Positions 8,101 to 16,681 are shown, numbered from the stretch's first letter. The stretch is 64,000 nucleotides of DNA from Acinetobacter sp. WU_MDCI_Axc73 (GCF_025562455.1 NZ_JAHPRO010000017.1:1-64000), one strand, 5' to 3'. Notes: generated by a model not told the origin, from the letters alone. Translations and numbers: made by a program.

Positions 8101-8442
8101 ATGACCGCAGAACTAGAAATTATTGATTTGAAAGTGGGAGAGGGTAAAGAAGCCGTTAAAGGAGCCTTAATTACCACACATTATACAGGTTGGCTTGAAG
8201 ATGGTACCAAGTTTGATTCTTCACTGGATCGTGGCAATTACTTTGAATGTGTCATTGGCACCGGCCGTGTGATTAAAGGTTGGGATCAGGGCATTATGGG
8301 GATGAAAGTGGGCGGCAAACGTAAATTGATCGTTCCTTCGCACCTTGCTTATGGTGAGCGCAAGATGGGCAAGATTATTCCTGCGAATTCAAACCTTATC
8401 TTTGAAATTGAATTGTTCGATGTCAAAACTCGTGATGATTAA
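8101..8442 (+). CDS. FKBP-type peptidyl-prolyl cis-trans isomerase, small cytoplasmic form
   Basis: Catalyses proline cis-trans isomerisation during protein folding. The 113 residues are one FKBP domain without a leader: VKGALITTHYTGWLEDGTKFDSS, then GRVIKGWDQGIMGMKVGGKRKLIVP, LAYGER and the closing NLIFEIELFDV. The active-site Y, F, D, V/I and W residues of FKBP12 have clear counterparts. No IF loop of SlyD type and no dimerisation domain of FkpA are present, so it is the minimal FKBP12-like type. A strong site (GGAGA) precedes the ATG. A 13-base hairpin closes the transcript. Confidence 0.93.
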   Translation: MTAELEIIDLKVGEGKEAVKGALITTHYTGWLEDGTKFDSSLDRGNYFECVIGTGRVIKGWDQGIMGMKVGGKRKLIVPSHLAYGERKMGKIIPANSNLIFEIELFDVKTRDD

Positions 8443-8457
8443 GTTTTAAATTATCTA

Positions 8458-8501
8458 ACACATCGAATCTTTGATTTCTATTATGTGTAGATTCGATGTG
8501 T
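8458..8501 (+). terminator. 13-base perfect hairpin after the FKBP gene
   Basis: ACACATCGAATCT (8458-8470) and AGATTCGATGTGT (8489-8501) pair perfectly around 18 bases. It starts 16 bases after the FKBP stop. No T tract follows, so it may act as an mRNA-stabilising end or need another factor. Confidence 0.45.
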
Positions 8502-9010
8502 GAGCTATTGATTGCATATTTAAAAATATGAGGTTTGAGGGAATGAAAATCAATATATTTTAAATTTTTAACATCATAAAAATGGATGATCGGCGCTAAA
8601 CCTCAGCGTAGTCAAAATAGGTTTACTAGTTTAAATGGATGGGATGTAATAGTAAATTCAACGATTAAGTTGTGTTGATCTGCTCTAAAAGACGTTATCA
8701 AATGAAGTTAACGTAGAGAAATATAACTCATAAAAATAAAATATGTTCTTTTACGGAAGGAATTAGTCAAATCTTGGACACATATTTTTCCAGAATACTC
8801 TAAGGGGTGAGTCAAAATTTAAATAAATTTACAACAATTTTATGTGACTTATTTGACTTTTGTTTATGTAAAATTAGATCAATGTGCAAAATACAGCTGA
8901 ATGTTATAATTGCTGTAAGAAGCTCGAAGCCAAAAGTTTTCTAATAAACTTTGACAATTTGGCTTTATATAAAGTCTAAAATAAAAGTAACAATAAGAGA
9001 GACCACGACG
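8502..9010. other. Intergenic region of about 500 bp
   Basis: AT-rich, with no open frame that looks like a protein. A TTGACA at 8951-8956 followed about 20 bases later by TAAAAT (8977-8982) is a possible promoter for the 9011 gene, though the spacing is long. I see nothing else I can support. Confidence 0.4.
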
Positions 9011-9403
9011 ATGAATGATTATTCTGATTTAACAGTGACAGAGCTTTTAAAAGAACTACACCACTTTTTTATGATTGATACCACTGAGGATCAGCATGCT
9101 GGATTGTGGGTGCAAGAAAAAGTTAATTTTGATAAGCATTATTGGCTGGATGAGGATTATAAAGTTGAATTGATTAAAGAGACATTATCGATGCATCCGC
9201 ATCAGTCTGCAAATTATCGTATCACTTTATTTCAAGAAGGCGAGCCGATCACTTTATTGGATTATGATGGGGTCAATAAAAAAATCAAAATTTTCCGCCG
9301 TGGACAGTGGATTAATCGCTTATATAAATATTTGTATCAAAAAGAACGTTATTATCTGGAACAAATGGCTGAAAATCCTAATTTTGCAATCATTGAATAT
9401 TAG
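9011..9403 (+). CDS. Conserved hypothetical protein
   Basis: Not recognised. 130 residues, acidic and rich in aromatics, with no signal peptide or membrane span: LTVTELLKELHHFFMID, then YWLDEDYKVELIKETL and YRITLFQEGEPITLLDYDGV, ending in a basic stretch (KIKIFRRGQWINRLYKYLYQK). The pattern suggests an alpha/beta cytoplasmic protein. The ATG at 9011 is preceded by AGAGA; the frame is open further upstream to 8951, but that part overlaps a likely promoter and gives no protein-like sequence. The stop is followed at once by the first copy of the dispersed hairpin repeat. Its position before pgaB is where pgaA would be expected, but it is not PgaA. Confidence 0.65.
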   Translation: MNDYSDLTVTELLKELHHFFMIDTTEDQHAGLWVQEKVNFDKHYWLDEDYKVELIKETLSMHPHQSANYRITLFQEGEPITLLDYDGVNKKIKIFRRGQWINRLYKYLYQKERYYLEQMAENPNFAIIEY

Positions 9404-9407
9404 ATTT

Positions 9408-9485
9408 CTTGGATCATTGTTTGAACCCTCTTTTTATTTTTCTCCCATAGAGAAATAAAAGAAAGTGATGTAAGAAGTCGATTAA
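9408..9485 (+). repeat. Dispersed hairpin repeat, copy 1
   Basis: About 75 bases shared with copies at 18123-18200 and 18603-18678. Core pattern: ATCATTGTTT, a short variable step, CTTTTTATTTTTCTCC, a 3-base loop, then AGAGAAATAAAA, and a tail GATGTAAGAAGTCGATT. The centre folds into an A/T-rich hairpin. It starts five bases after the stop of the 9011 gene. Confidence 0.65.
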
Positions 9486-9874
9486 GTGGTGATATTAAAA
9501 TTTTCTCTTATTTTTAAGAAAAACCAAGTTGAGTGATTATATTTTATTGTAATTTCCTTATAAGAAAGCGGGTAGTTTTGCCGTCTTTTTTTTTGCAAAA
9601 TAATCAATTGATTTTAATAATAATGAGTGTTTTTTGTACAAAAACAAATGGTTGAATATTCACCTAAAAATTTTTTATCACTTGCAATATGACTGTAAAG
9701 TTAAGAAAAACCTACAAAAATTTTTAAGTTTGTTTTCAGATTTGCTGAGTATAACTGCTATTGTTAAAAGCCTGATGGATTTCTGTCAAAAGCAATGGAT
9801 TGTAGATAGAAAAAAGACATTTTCGATCAGACAAAGCCTTTAGAAAATAACCCGAATTGAAAGATGATATTTCT
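9486..9874. other. Intergenic region before pgaB
   Basis: About 390 bases, AT-rich. A 69-codon frame at 9634-9843 has no ribosome site and is not similar to PgaA or any family I know. The pga promoter must lie here. I cannot point to a convincing -35/-10 pair. Confidence 0.4.
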
Positions 9875-11950
9875 ATGCCAACACGCTTTCCCTTGCAATC
9901 TTTAACTCTGAGCATTTCATTATTATTTGGTTCTATAGGAGTCAGTTCTGTTTATGCAGAAACCCCTGCAACAGCAGATCTTCCTACAGCAGCGGAGATC
10001 CCAGCTGTGACTGATCCACATACAGGTGAAGCACCCGTAGAAGAACCACAAATCGATGTGTCGACTCTAACAATTATTGGTTATCATGAAATAACATCTA
10101 AGGATGCGGTTATTCCAGACTATGCTGTGACACCACAGCGTTTTGAAATGCATCTGGATTGGCTCATTAAAAATGGTTATCACTTTATTAGTGTAGATCA
10201 ACTGATAAAAGCCAATGAGGGTAAACTCAAACTTCCACCCAAACCTGTTTTAATCACTGTGGATGATGGCTATCAATCATTTTATCAATATGCCTATCCG
10301 ATTTTAAAAGCCCGTAAAATCCCAGCAGTATTAGCAGTCGTTGGGAAATGGCTAGAAGTTAAGCCAAATAAGATGGTGCAGTTTGGAGATGAGAAACTTG
10401 AACGCAGCAAATTATTAAGCTGGAAAGAAATTAAAGAAATGCAGGACAGTGGTTTAATCGAAATAGGTAGCCACAGTTATGATTTGCATCATGGTGTGAT
10501 GGGGAATCCACAAGGCAACTCTGAACCTGCGGCAACTACACGTATTTATGATGCAAAAACAAAAACTTATGAATCTGATCGTGCCTATGAAAAACGCATT
10601 ACTGATGATTTAAAGAAAAATATCGACACATTTAAAGCCAATGGTATTCGTGCACCCCGTGTCATGGTCTGGCCTTATGGTCGATATAACATGGAAACTG
10701 TGCGTATTGCCAAAAAATTAGGCATGCCAATTACCGTCACTTTAGACGATGGTCCAGATCATGTGACCAAATCTTTAGGACACCTCAGTCGCATTTTAGT
10801 AATGAAAGGCGAAAGTACTGATGATTTGGCGCAAGACATTTTAACGCGTCAAATGAACCTAACGGATAATAATCGTCCGCAAAAAATCATGCATATCGAT
10901 CTGGATTATATCTATGATCCTGATCCTGCACAGATTGAGCGTAACTTGGGTCATTTGCTTGATCGAATTCGTGCCTCTGGAGTTAATACCGTTTATCTTC
11001 AAGCTTTTTCTGATCCGGATGCCAATGGTTCTGCCGATATGGTGTATTTCCCAAATCGTTATGTTCCAATGCGCGCTGATTTGTTTAATCGTGTCGCGTG
11101 GCAGATTTCAACGCGTACAGGTGTAAATCGTGTTTATGCGTGGATGCCTTTGATGGCTTGGGAATTGCCGAAAAATAATCCAGTCTCTAAAAAACTGGTG
11201 GTGACGCAACAGCCTAAAGACAGTGATCATTTGAATATGGGATATATTCGTTTAAGTCCTTATTCACCTGAAGCACGTAAAGTGATCGAAGGAATTTATA
11301 CCGACTTGGCAAAATATTCCACATTTGATGGTATACTGTTCCATGACGATGCCACGTTATCTGATTATGAGGATGCGAGTCCTGATGCATTGAAAGCCTA
11401 TGCCAAAGCAGGGTTGCCAACTGATCTGGAAAAAATCCGAAATAATGATGCTTTGTTATCTAAATGGACTGATTTTAAAATCAAGACTATAGATAACTTT
11501 GCCATGAAGCTTGCTTCTGATGTGCGTTATTATCAGCCTTATTTGATGACCGCCCGTAATTTGTATGCGCAAGTCGCATTATCTCCTTATGCAGAAAACT
11601 GGTACTCACAGTCTCTGGAGCAGTCACTCAACCGCTATGATTTTACTGCAATTATGGCCATGCCGTACATGGAACAAGCAAAAGATCCGACCAAGTTCTA
11701 TCAGGATATTGTGAAACGTGTCAAACAATATCCAAACGGAATCAAGAAAACCGTATTTGAGCTACAGGCGACTAACTGGCGCACCAATCAACCTGTGCCA
11801 TCGCAAGAACTCGTTGATACGATTCGTTCCCTGTACAGTCAGGGAGTTATGCACGTTGGATATTATCCAGATGATCCGTTTAAAGATCATCCAAATACCC
11901 AAATGTTGCATGACGTATTTGCGACTAAACCTTCAAAGTTAGTCCCGTAG
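9875..11950 (+). CDS. pgaB: Poly-beta-1,6-N-acetyl-D-glucosamine N-deacetylase PgaB
   Basis: Periplasmic enzyme that partly deacetylates poly-N-acetylglucosamine (PNAG) so that it can be exported for biofilm. 691 residues: a signal peptide ending at VYA (26-28), a polysaccharide-deacetylase (CE4) domain with IIGYHEI, the metal/catalytic pair in TVDDGYQSF and the HxxxH-type site SHSYDLHH, and MVWPYGRYN, then a second domain (from about 330) of the PgaB glycoside-hydrolase type beginning IMHIDLDYIYDPDPAQIERNL. Unlike E. coli PgaB no lipobox cysteine follows the leader, so it is probably a soluble periplasmic form. The ATG at 9875 is used; a TTG at 9857 is in frame. First gene of pgaBCD; no pgaA precedes it. 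Confidence 0.95.
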   Translation: MPTRFPLQSLTLSISLLFGSIGVSSVYAETPATADLPTAAEIPAVTDPHTGEAPVEEPQIDVSTLTIIGYHEITSKDAVIPDYAVTPQRFEMHLDWLIKNGYHFISVDQLIKANEGKLKLPPKPVLITVDDGYQSFYQYAYPILKARKIPAVLAVVGKWLEVKPNKMVQFGDEKLERSKLLSWKEIKEMQDSGLIEIGSHSYDLHHGVMGNPQGNSEPAATTRIYDAKTKTYESDRAYEKRITDDLKKNIDTFKANGIRAPRVMVWPYGRYNMETVRIAKKLGMPITVTLDDGPDHVTKSLGHLSRILVMKGESTDDLAQDILTRQMNLTDNNRPQKIMHIDLDYIYDPDPAQIERNLGHLLDRIRASGVNTVYLQAFSDPDANGSADMVYFPNRYVPMRADLFNRVAWQISTRTGVNRVYAWMPLMAWELPKNNPVSKKLVVTQQPKDSDHLNMGYIRLSPYSPEARKVIEGIYTDLAKYSTFDGILFHDDATLSDYEDASPDALKAYAKAGLPTDLEKIRNNDALLSKWTDFKIKTIDNFAMKLASDVRYYQPYLMTARNLYAQVALSPYAENWYSQSLEQSLNRYDFTAIMAMPYMEQAKDPTKFYQDIVKRVKQYPNGIKKTVFELQATNWRTNQPVPSQELVDTIRSLYSQGVMHVGYYPDDPFKDHPNTQMLHDVFATKPSKLVP

Positions 11951-11962
11951 CAGGAATTGACC

Positions 11963-13225
11963 ATGTCAACAACCTTACAGCATTTATGGCATTCAGCACT
12001 GAACTTTGTATTCTATTATCCGCTGTTTATGTCATATTTGTGGATGATGGGTGCGCTGATCTTTTATTGGAAAGAGCGTAAAGAGCCCCCATATCAACAA
12101 CCAGCAGAATTGGATGTTTATCCAATGGTGGCTGTGCTGATTCCTTGCTTTAATGAAGGGGATAATGCAGAAGAAACCATTAGCCATGCGCTCAGTCTCG
12201 ATTATCCTAACTTTGAAGTGATTGCGATTAATGATGGGAGCTCAGATAATACAGCTGAAGTGCTGGATCGTCTGGCTGAACGATTTGAAAAGTTACGTGT
12301 GGTTCATTTGGCGCAAAATCAAGGCAAGGCTGTGGCTTTACAAGCGGGTAGCTTATTGACTCAAGCTGAGTTTTTGATTGGAATTGACGGTGATGCGTTG
12401 TTAGATCCACATGCAGCCAAATGGATGATTCGTCATTTTCTGCAAGATCGAACTGTAGCGGCTGTGACAGGGAATCCTCGTATTCGAACTCGTTCTACTT
12501 TATTGGGACGGATTCAGGTCGGTGAGTTTTCCTCGATTGTCGGTATGATCAAACGTGCGCAGCGTAGTTTCGGGCGATTATTCACTGTTTCAGGTGTGAT
12601 TACTGCCTTTCGTAAGAGTGCGGTACATGAAGTCGGTTATTGGTCGCCGAATATGTTGACTGAAGATATCGACATCACTTGGAAATTACAACGCGCTGGT
12701 TGGGATATTCGGTTTGAACCTAATGCGTTGGTCTGGATTTTAATGCCTGAAACTTTAACTGGTTTATGGAAACAGCGTTTGCGCTGGGCAATGGGAGGCG
12801 CACAGGTTTTAGTCAAAAATCTGGATGTGTTCTTTAAGCCAAAATTGAATTTTTTATGGCCGTTGATGTTTGAGCTATGTCTGACATTGGTCTGGTCATA
12901 TTTGATGCTTGTTATGGCAATTCTCTGGCTATTACATTTTGTAGTACCGCTTGGAGAACTGTCTGGAATCAGCTCGCCATTTTTACCTTATGGCAGCGGA
13001 ATATTGTTAGGTGCGACTTGTTTGCTTCAGTTTGCTTTAAGCAAATGGATGGATAGTCGTTATGAACCTAATCTAGGTAAAAACTACTACTGGATGATTT
13101 GGTACCCGTTTGTGTTTTGGTTAATTACCATTACTGCTACAATCGTGGCCTTTCCAAAAGTCCTGCTTCGTGGTGATGAAAAACGCGCGCGCTGGGTCAG
13201 TCCTGACCGTGGCATGCGCATGTAG
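11963..13225 (+). CDS. pgaC: PNAG synthase, processive glycosyltransferase PgaC
   Basis: Inner-membrane family 2 glycosyltransferase that polymerises GlcNAc from UDP-GlcNAc into PNAG and, with PgaD, moves the chain across the membrane. About 420 residues: one N-terminal membrane span, the GT2 domain with VLIPCFNEGDN, AINDGSSDNT, the metal-binding GIDGDALLDP, the base motif MLTEDIDITWKL and the processive motif QRLRWAMGG, then several C-terminal membrane spans. ATG at 11963 with AGGA eight bases upstream, 12 bases after the pgaB stop. Activity in E. coli depends on cyclic di-GMP through PgaC/PgaD; the same is likely here by homology. Confidence 0.96.
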   Translation: MSTTLQHLWHSALNFVFYYPLFMSYLWMMGALIFYWKERKEPPYQQPAELDVYPMVAVLIPCFNEGDNAEETISHALSLDYPNFEVIAINDGSSDNTAEVLDRLAERFEKLRVVHLAQNQGKAVALQAGSLLTQAEFLIGIDGDALLDPHAAKWMIRHFLQDRTVAAVTGNPRIRTRSTLLGRIQVGEFSSIVGMIKRAQRSFGRLFTVSGVITAFRKSAVHEVGYWSPNMLTEDIDITWKLQRAGWDIRFEPNALVWILMPETLTGLWKQRLRWAMGGAQVLVKNLDVFFKPKLNFLWPLMFELCLTLVWSYLMLVMAILWLLHFVVPLGELSGISSPFLPYGSGILLGATCLLQFALSKWMDSRYEPNLGKNYYWMIWYPFVFWLITITATIVAFPKVLLRGDEKRARWVSPDRGMRM

Positions 13226-13254
13226 ATATTAAGCATGTTTTTCGAGAAAATCTC

Positions 13255-13668
13255 ATGAAATCTAACAATTTGATTATCGACGTGCGCCATCAGTTGCCAT
13301 GGCACAGACGTTATGTATCAAATACTTCTACAATGATGATGTGGGGCGCATGGCTACTCTTGTGGCGTCCATTTCTTCTGGTTTGGGCACTTGTCGAGCT
13401 AGAAAAAAGCCACCTAATTCATCAGATTTTCCATGCCCTTAGTTCGGGTCTGGAACACGGCATCACTTCATTGATTGCCTGTGCTGTTGCGTTGTTGCTG
13501 TGGAGTAATTATGTCCCTGCAAAAAGTGTAAAGCGAACGCATGAAAAGGATGTAAACGATTATGCACGCTATTTTGAATTGGATGAAACCCAGATTCATC
13601 AGGGACGTGCGCAAAAAATCAGTGTCGTGCATCATGATGAAACGGGGCGCATCACGCATATTGATTAA
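13255..13668 (+). CDS. pgaD: PNAG biosynthesis accessory membrane protein PgaD
   Basis: Small partner of PgaC required for PNAG synthesis; in E. coli the pair binds cyclic di-GMP together. 137 residues with two membrane spans (about 28-48 and 68-88) and a charged C-terminal cytoplasmic tail with a DDETQIHQGRAQK-like region. The family varies a lot in sequence, so the call rests on size, topology and its place 29 bases after pgaC. GAGAA precedes the ATG. A strong hairpin at 13696 ends the operon. Confidence 0.9.
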   Translation: MKSNNLIIDVRHQLPWHRRYVSNTSTMMMWGAWLLLWRPFLLVWALVELEKSHLIHQIFHALSSGLEHGITSLIACAVALLLWSNYVPAKSVKRTHEKDVNDYARYFELDETQIHQGRAQKISVVHHDETGRITHID

Positions 13669-13695
13669 GTGCATTCTCACTTGTTGCTCATTGCA

Positions 13696-13728
13696 AAATG
13701 CCAGCTTGTTACAAACAAGCTGGCATTT
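13696..13728 (+). terminator. Terminator of the pga operon
   Basis: AAATGCCAGCTTGTT (13696-13710) pairs perfectly with AACAAGCTGGCATTT (13714-13728) around the 3-base loop ACA. A 15-base stem 27 bases after pgaD. Confidence 0.75.
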
Positions 13729-13886
13729 ACATTAGGTATTTGGATTTACGAGGAAATAGTGGATTTCAAATGACAAAAGAGACTGATTGCAACTCATGGA
13801 TTGATCATAGGGCTAGGTTATAGATAGGAGATCAGTGATATACCTGTCTGAATAAAGGGATTGAGTGAGGAACGCGCAATTGAAAG

Positions 13887-15035
13887 ATGAAGATGACTCA
13901 TATGGATAAGTCCATCAAACTTAATGCAGTTGAAAGTATTCGCGGGTTGGCTTGTCTGGCTGTGGTATTTTCACACTTGAGCTTAAGTTTCTACCCTTAT
14001 TTACATCATTTTGGTGAACATGAAGTTGCCAGCAATGCATGGGTACGTTTTATTCACCATTCACCTTTTGCCTTTTGGTATTCTGGTACGGCTGCGGTCT
14101 ATGTTTTTTTTGTATTAAGCGGTTTTATTTTATCTTACGTGATTTGTAATAGTCGTAATATGCAAGCAAAGCTAAAATCGATGATGGTGAAACGTTATCC
14201 ACGTTTAGCGATTCCTGCTTTAGGTTCATGTCTCTTATTATGGGCAGCATTACAGTTTAGTGATATTGACAGCTCTCATGTACAATATTGGCTAAAAGCT
14301 TTAGCGACCCAAGACATCGGTTTTTCTCAAGCGATTTATGAGGGAACGATTGGATCATTTTTATTTGCAGAATCTAGTCTCAATTGGGTACTTTGGACGA
14401 TGCAGGTGGAGTTGCTTGGATCATTTTTGTTATTTGGATTGTTATATATTTACAGTCTGGATAAGCGACTTTTTTTACCGCTGATTCTACTATTTCCGAC
14501 GACCTCAATTTTCTTTCAGAGCCAAGAGTTGTATCTGGGGTTGATGTGTTTTCTCATTGGTTCGCTGATATTTTTATATGGTCGTGTCATTCGTTCATCA
14601 CTAGTTGCACTATTATTATTGTTATTTGGACTTTATTTGGCTGGCGCGCACAATACCAGTCTGGCGTATCACTGGATTTATGTTTTGGTGGGCGAGCGAA
14701 CTTACGAGTATTGCAACTTTATCGCAGGGATTTTGATTGTGTATAGCATCCTAATGAATCCGATGCTATCGCGAAAGCTGGATAATTCCATTTGTGTGTA
14801 TTTGGGTAAATTGTCATTTTCAATTTATTTATTGCATTTACTGCTCATGTACTGTGTTTGTCTACCTGTTTTTAACTTTTTTATCGTATCAGGTTGGGGG
14901 TACGATTCTGCTGTGATTTGTTCGATTTTAATATTTTTTGTCGCTTTGATCATCTCTGCCGATCTTTATAGTCGTTATGTCGATACTTTAGCAATTAATT
15001 TGAGCAATCGTTTATCCGACTGGGTTTTAAAATAA
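13887..15035 (+). CDS. Acyltransferase 3 family membrane protein (OafA-like)
   Basis: Multi-span inner-membrane protein of the acyltransferase-3 family, which O-acylates surface sugars. 382 residues with the family signature near the N-terminus, NAVESIRGLACLAVVFSHL (H in the first span), then FVLSGFILSYVI and, further on, the arginine-containing KRYPRLAIPAL. About ten hydrophobic spans; no C-terminal SGNH domain. Start is uncertain: ATGs at 13887, 13893 and 13902 are in frame. It lies after the pga terminator with its own start, so a role in decorating PNAG (like IcaC, a distant relative) is only possible. The acceptor is unknown. Confidence 0.85.
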   Translation: MKMTHMDKSIKLNAVESIRGLACLAVVFSHLSLSFYPYLHHFGEHEVASNAWVRFIHHSPFAFWYSGTAAVYVFFVLSGFILSYVICNSRNMQAKLKSMMVKRYPRLAIPALGSCLLLWAALQFSDIDSSHVQYWLKALATQDIGFSQAIYEGTIGSFLFAESSLNWVLWTMQVELLGSFLLFGLLYIYSLDKRLFLPLILLFPTTSIFFQSQELYLGLMCFLIGSLIFLYGRVIRSSLVALLLLLFGLYLAGAHNTSLAYHWIYVLVGERTYEYCNFIAGILIVYSILMNPMLSRKLDNSICVYLGKLSFSIYLLHLLLMYCVCLPVFNFFIVSGWGYDSAVICSILIFFVALIISADLYSRYVDTLAINLSNRLSDWVLK

Positions 15036-15115
15036 TTGACATAGCGAATAGAAATCATTTGTGTATAGTCAGAATCATTTCATAATAGCACTTTCCATTT
15101 TTTGATGCATAGAAC

Positions 15116-15694
15116 ATGTCTCCACTTGAGATTGTTGCCGTGATAATTAGCGTGATTGGTGTTGGTCTCACCATTAAGCGAAATATGTGGTGCTGGTGGT
15201 TTAACTTTTTGGCTTTTGTTTTATATGCCTATTTATTTTTCACTTTTAAGCTATACGGTGAAACCATCCTACAATTTTTCTTTATGGTGGTGAACTTTTA
15301 TGGTTTTTATCACTGGCTCAAAGGTAAACAGATTGATCATGATATTCGGATAGAACCGATTAGTCTTAAGCTCATCATCATACAAATGTTGGTGGCAGCA
15401 GTGGGTGGAGTGGTTTTTGGTCTCGCCTTAAAATATTTTACCGATGCTGCTGTGCCGATGCTAGATTCTCAACTGGCTGCCTTTAGCCTACTGGCAACGT
15501 ATTGGACCAGTCGTAAGCACATTGCCACATGGGTTTTATGGGTATTTGTCGATATTGTGTATGTGGGCATGTTTGTTTATAAAGACTTATATTTGACGGC
15601 AGGCTTATATGCCGCCTTTGTCCTTATGGCTGCCTTCGGTTGGTGGCAGTGGGAGCAGGTTAAGCGTAAACAACAGACAAAATTCATGATATGA
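15116..15694 (+). CDS. pnuC: Nicotinamide riboside transporter PnuC
   Basis: Inner-membrane facilitator for nicotinamide riboside, a NAD precursor that is trapped by phosphorylation inside. 192 residues, about seven membrane spans, with the PnuC pattern of tryptophans: TIKRNMWCWWFNFLAF, FFFMVVNFYGFYHW and TYWTSRKHIATWVLW(V)FVD. Length is a little shorter than E. coli PnuC (239) but typical for the family. The next gene starts within its stop codon (ATGA overlap). No NadR kinase gene is adjacent, although a small unknown gene and an esterase follow. Confidence 0.92.
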   Translation: MSPLEIVAVIISVIGVGLTIKRNMWCWWFNFLAFVLYAYLFFTFKLYGETILQFFFMVVNFYGFYHWLKGKQIDHDIRIEPISLKLIIIQMLVAAVGGVVFGLALKYFTDAAVPMLDSQLAAFSLLATYWTSRKHIATWVLWVFVDIVYVGMFVYKDLYLTAGLYAAFVLMAAFGWWQWEQVKRKQQTKFMI

Positions 15695-16005
15695 CAATAT
15701 TGGATCTGCAACAGTATAAGCAGCAATGCTTTGATCAATTGGCTGAAAAAATTTGCCAATCACCAGAGAATTATCTGGATTTTGATTCTGTTTCAGATGT
15801 TTATAAAGCCAAGTGGCTGCAAGATTTTCCAAAAGGGACAACTTGGGCCGTTTCTGGATTAGATGACGGTGCAGATGAATTTTATATTTTGATCCAATAT
15901 CAAACGCGATACAAAATAAAAAAATTAAGCATCGAAATGAAGCAAGGGCATTACAAGATTGATATGAATGTATTAAGCATTGGTGACGAGAGCGAATTAA
16001 GATAG
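15691..16005 (+). CDS. Conserved hypothetical protein, translationally coupled to pnuC
   Basis: Not recognised. 104 residues, soluble, with an all-helical start (LDLQQYKQQCFDQLAEKI) followed by a probable beta part (TTWAVSGLDDGADEFYILIQYQTRYKIKKLSIEMK). Its ATG overlaps the pnuC stop by four bases, which is strong evidence for an operon and for a real gene. No catalytic motif is visible. A role near NAD precursor uptake is inference from position only. Confidence 0.65.
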   Translation: MTILDLQQYKQQCFDQLAEKICQSPENYLDFDSVSDVYKAKWLQDFPKGTTWAVSGLDDGADEFYILIQYQTRYKIKKLSIEMKQGHYKIDMNVLSIGDESELR

Positions 16006-16034
16006 ATGATATTGAAGATTGGAGATGCGATCAG

Positions 16035-16634
16035 ATGACGGATAAACTAGTAATCATGTTTCATGGGGTCGGTAGCAATGGGCGTGACCTATTGTCGATT
16101 GCACAATATTGGCAGCGTCAGATTGAAGATTTAAGTATTGCATCGCCTAATGCACCTTTTCCATTTATGCATAGCCATGAAGTGTTTGAATGGTTTAGTC
16201 TGACTGGAATTACCGAAGAAAATCGCTTTGAACGTATTCAACTGGCACGTGAGTATTTCGACCAAACAGTACAGCGGATACTGGATGAGCAAGGTTTTGC
16301 TGATCGGCTTAATCAAGTCATTTTTTGTGGATTTTCACAAGGAACCATAATGTCGCTGGATGCAGTTGCTTCTGGTCGTTGGCCAATTGCAGCAGTCATT
16401 GGCTTTTCTGGACGTTTGGCTTCACCGATTGAAGCCAATGCTAACAATACCGCAAAAGTTAGTCTAATGCATGGTGAAGCAGATGAGGTGATTCCTGTGT
16501 ATGAAAGTCAGGATGCTTTTAAGGCGCTACGTGCCGCGGGTTTTAATGTCGAACTCGAAACTTATAAAGGTTTAGGACATTCAATCAACGAACTTGAGCT
16601 TAAACGTGGCTTGGAATTTTTAAAAACACTTTAA
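16035..16634 (+). CDS. Phospholipase/carboxylesterase-type alpha/beta hydrolase
   Basis: Cytoplasmic serine esterase, 199 residues, of the carboxylesterase/YpfH group. Visible features: oxyanion segment MFHGVGSNGRDLL near the N-terminus, nucleophile elbow FCGFSQGTIM (serine about residue 102), acid in MHGEADEVIPV and the histidine in YKGLGHSINE. The substrate cannot be deduced. GGAG is ten bases before the ATG and the gene lies 29 bases after the small pnuC-linked gene, so the three may form one transcript, closed by hairpins at 16641-16678. Confidence 0.88.
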   Translation: MTDKLVIMFHGVGSNGRDLLSIAQYWQRQIEDLSIASPNAPFPFMHSHEVFEWFSLTGITEENRFERIQLAREYFDQTVQRILDEQGFADRLNQVIFCGFSQGTIMSLDAVASGRWPIAAVIGFSGRLASPIEANANNTAKVSLMHGEADEVIPVYESQDAFKALRAAGFNVELETYKGLGHSINELELKRGLEFLKTL

Positions 16635-16640
16635 TGCATC

Positions 16641-16678
16641 AAAGCTCGTGATGATAAATCGTTACGAGCTTTATCATC
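16641..16678. terminator. Two overlapping alternative hairpins between convergent genes
   Basis: AAAGCTCGT (16641-16649) pairs with ACGAGCTTT (16664-16672); GATGATAAA (16650-16658) pairs with TTTATCATC (16670-16678). The two stems share bases and exclude each other. Probable terminators for the esterase (+) and the MFS gene (-). Confidence 0.5.
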
Positions 16679-16681
16679 AGT

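Noticed and set aside
9634-9843. 69-codon ORF before pgaB, considered as a pgaA remnant
   Set aside because: No leader, no barrel or TPR character and no similarity to PgaA.
15577-15841. Minus-strand ORFs across the pnuC end
   Set aside because: Antisense shadows of pnuC and the coupled downstream gene.
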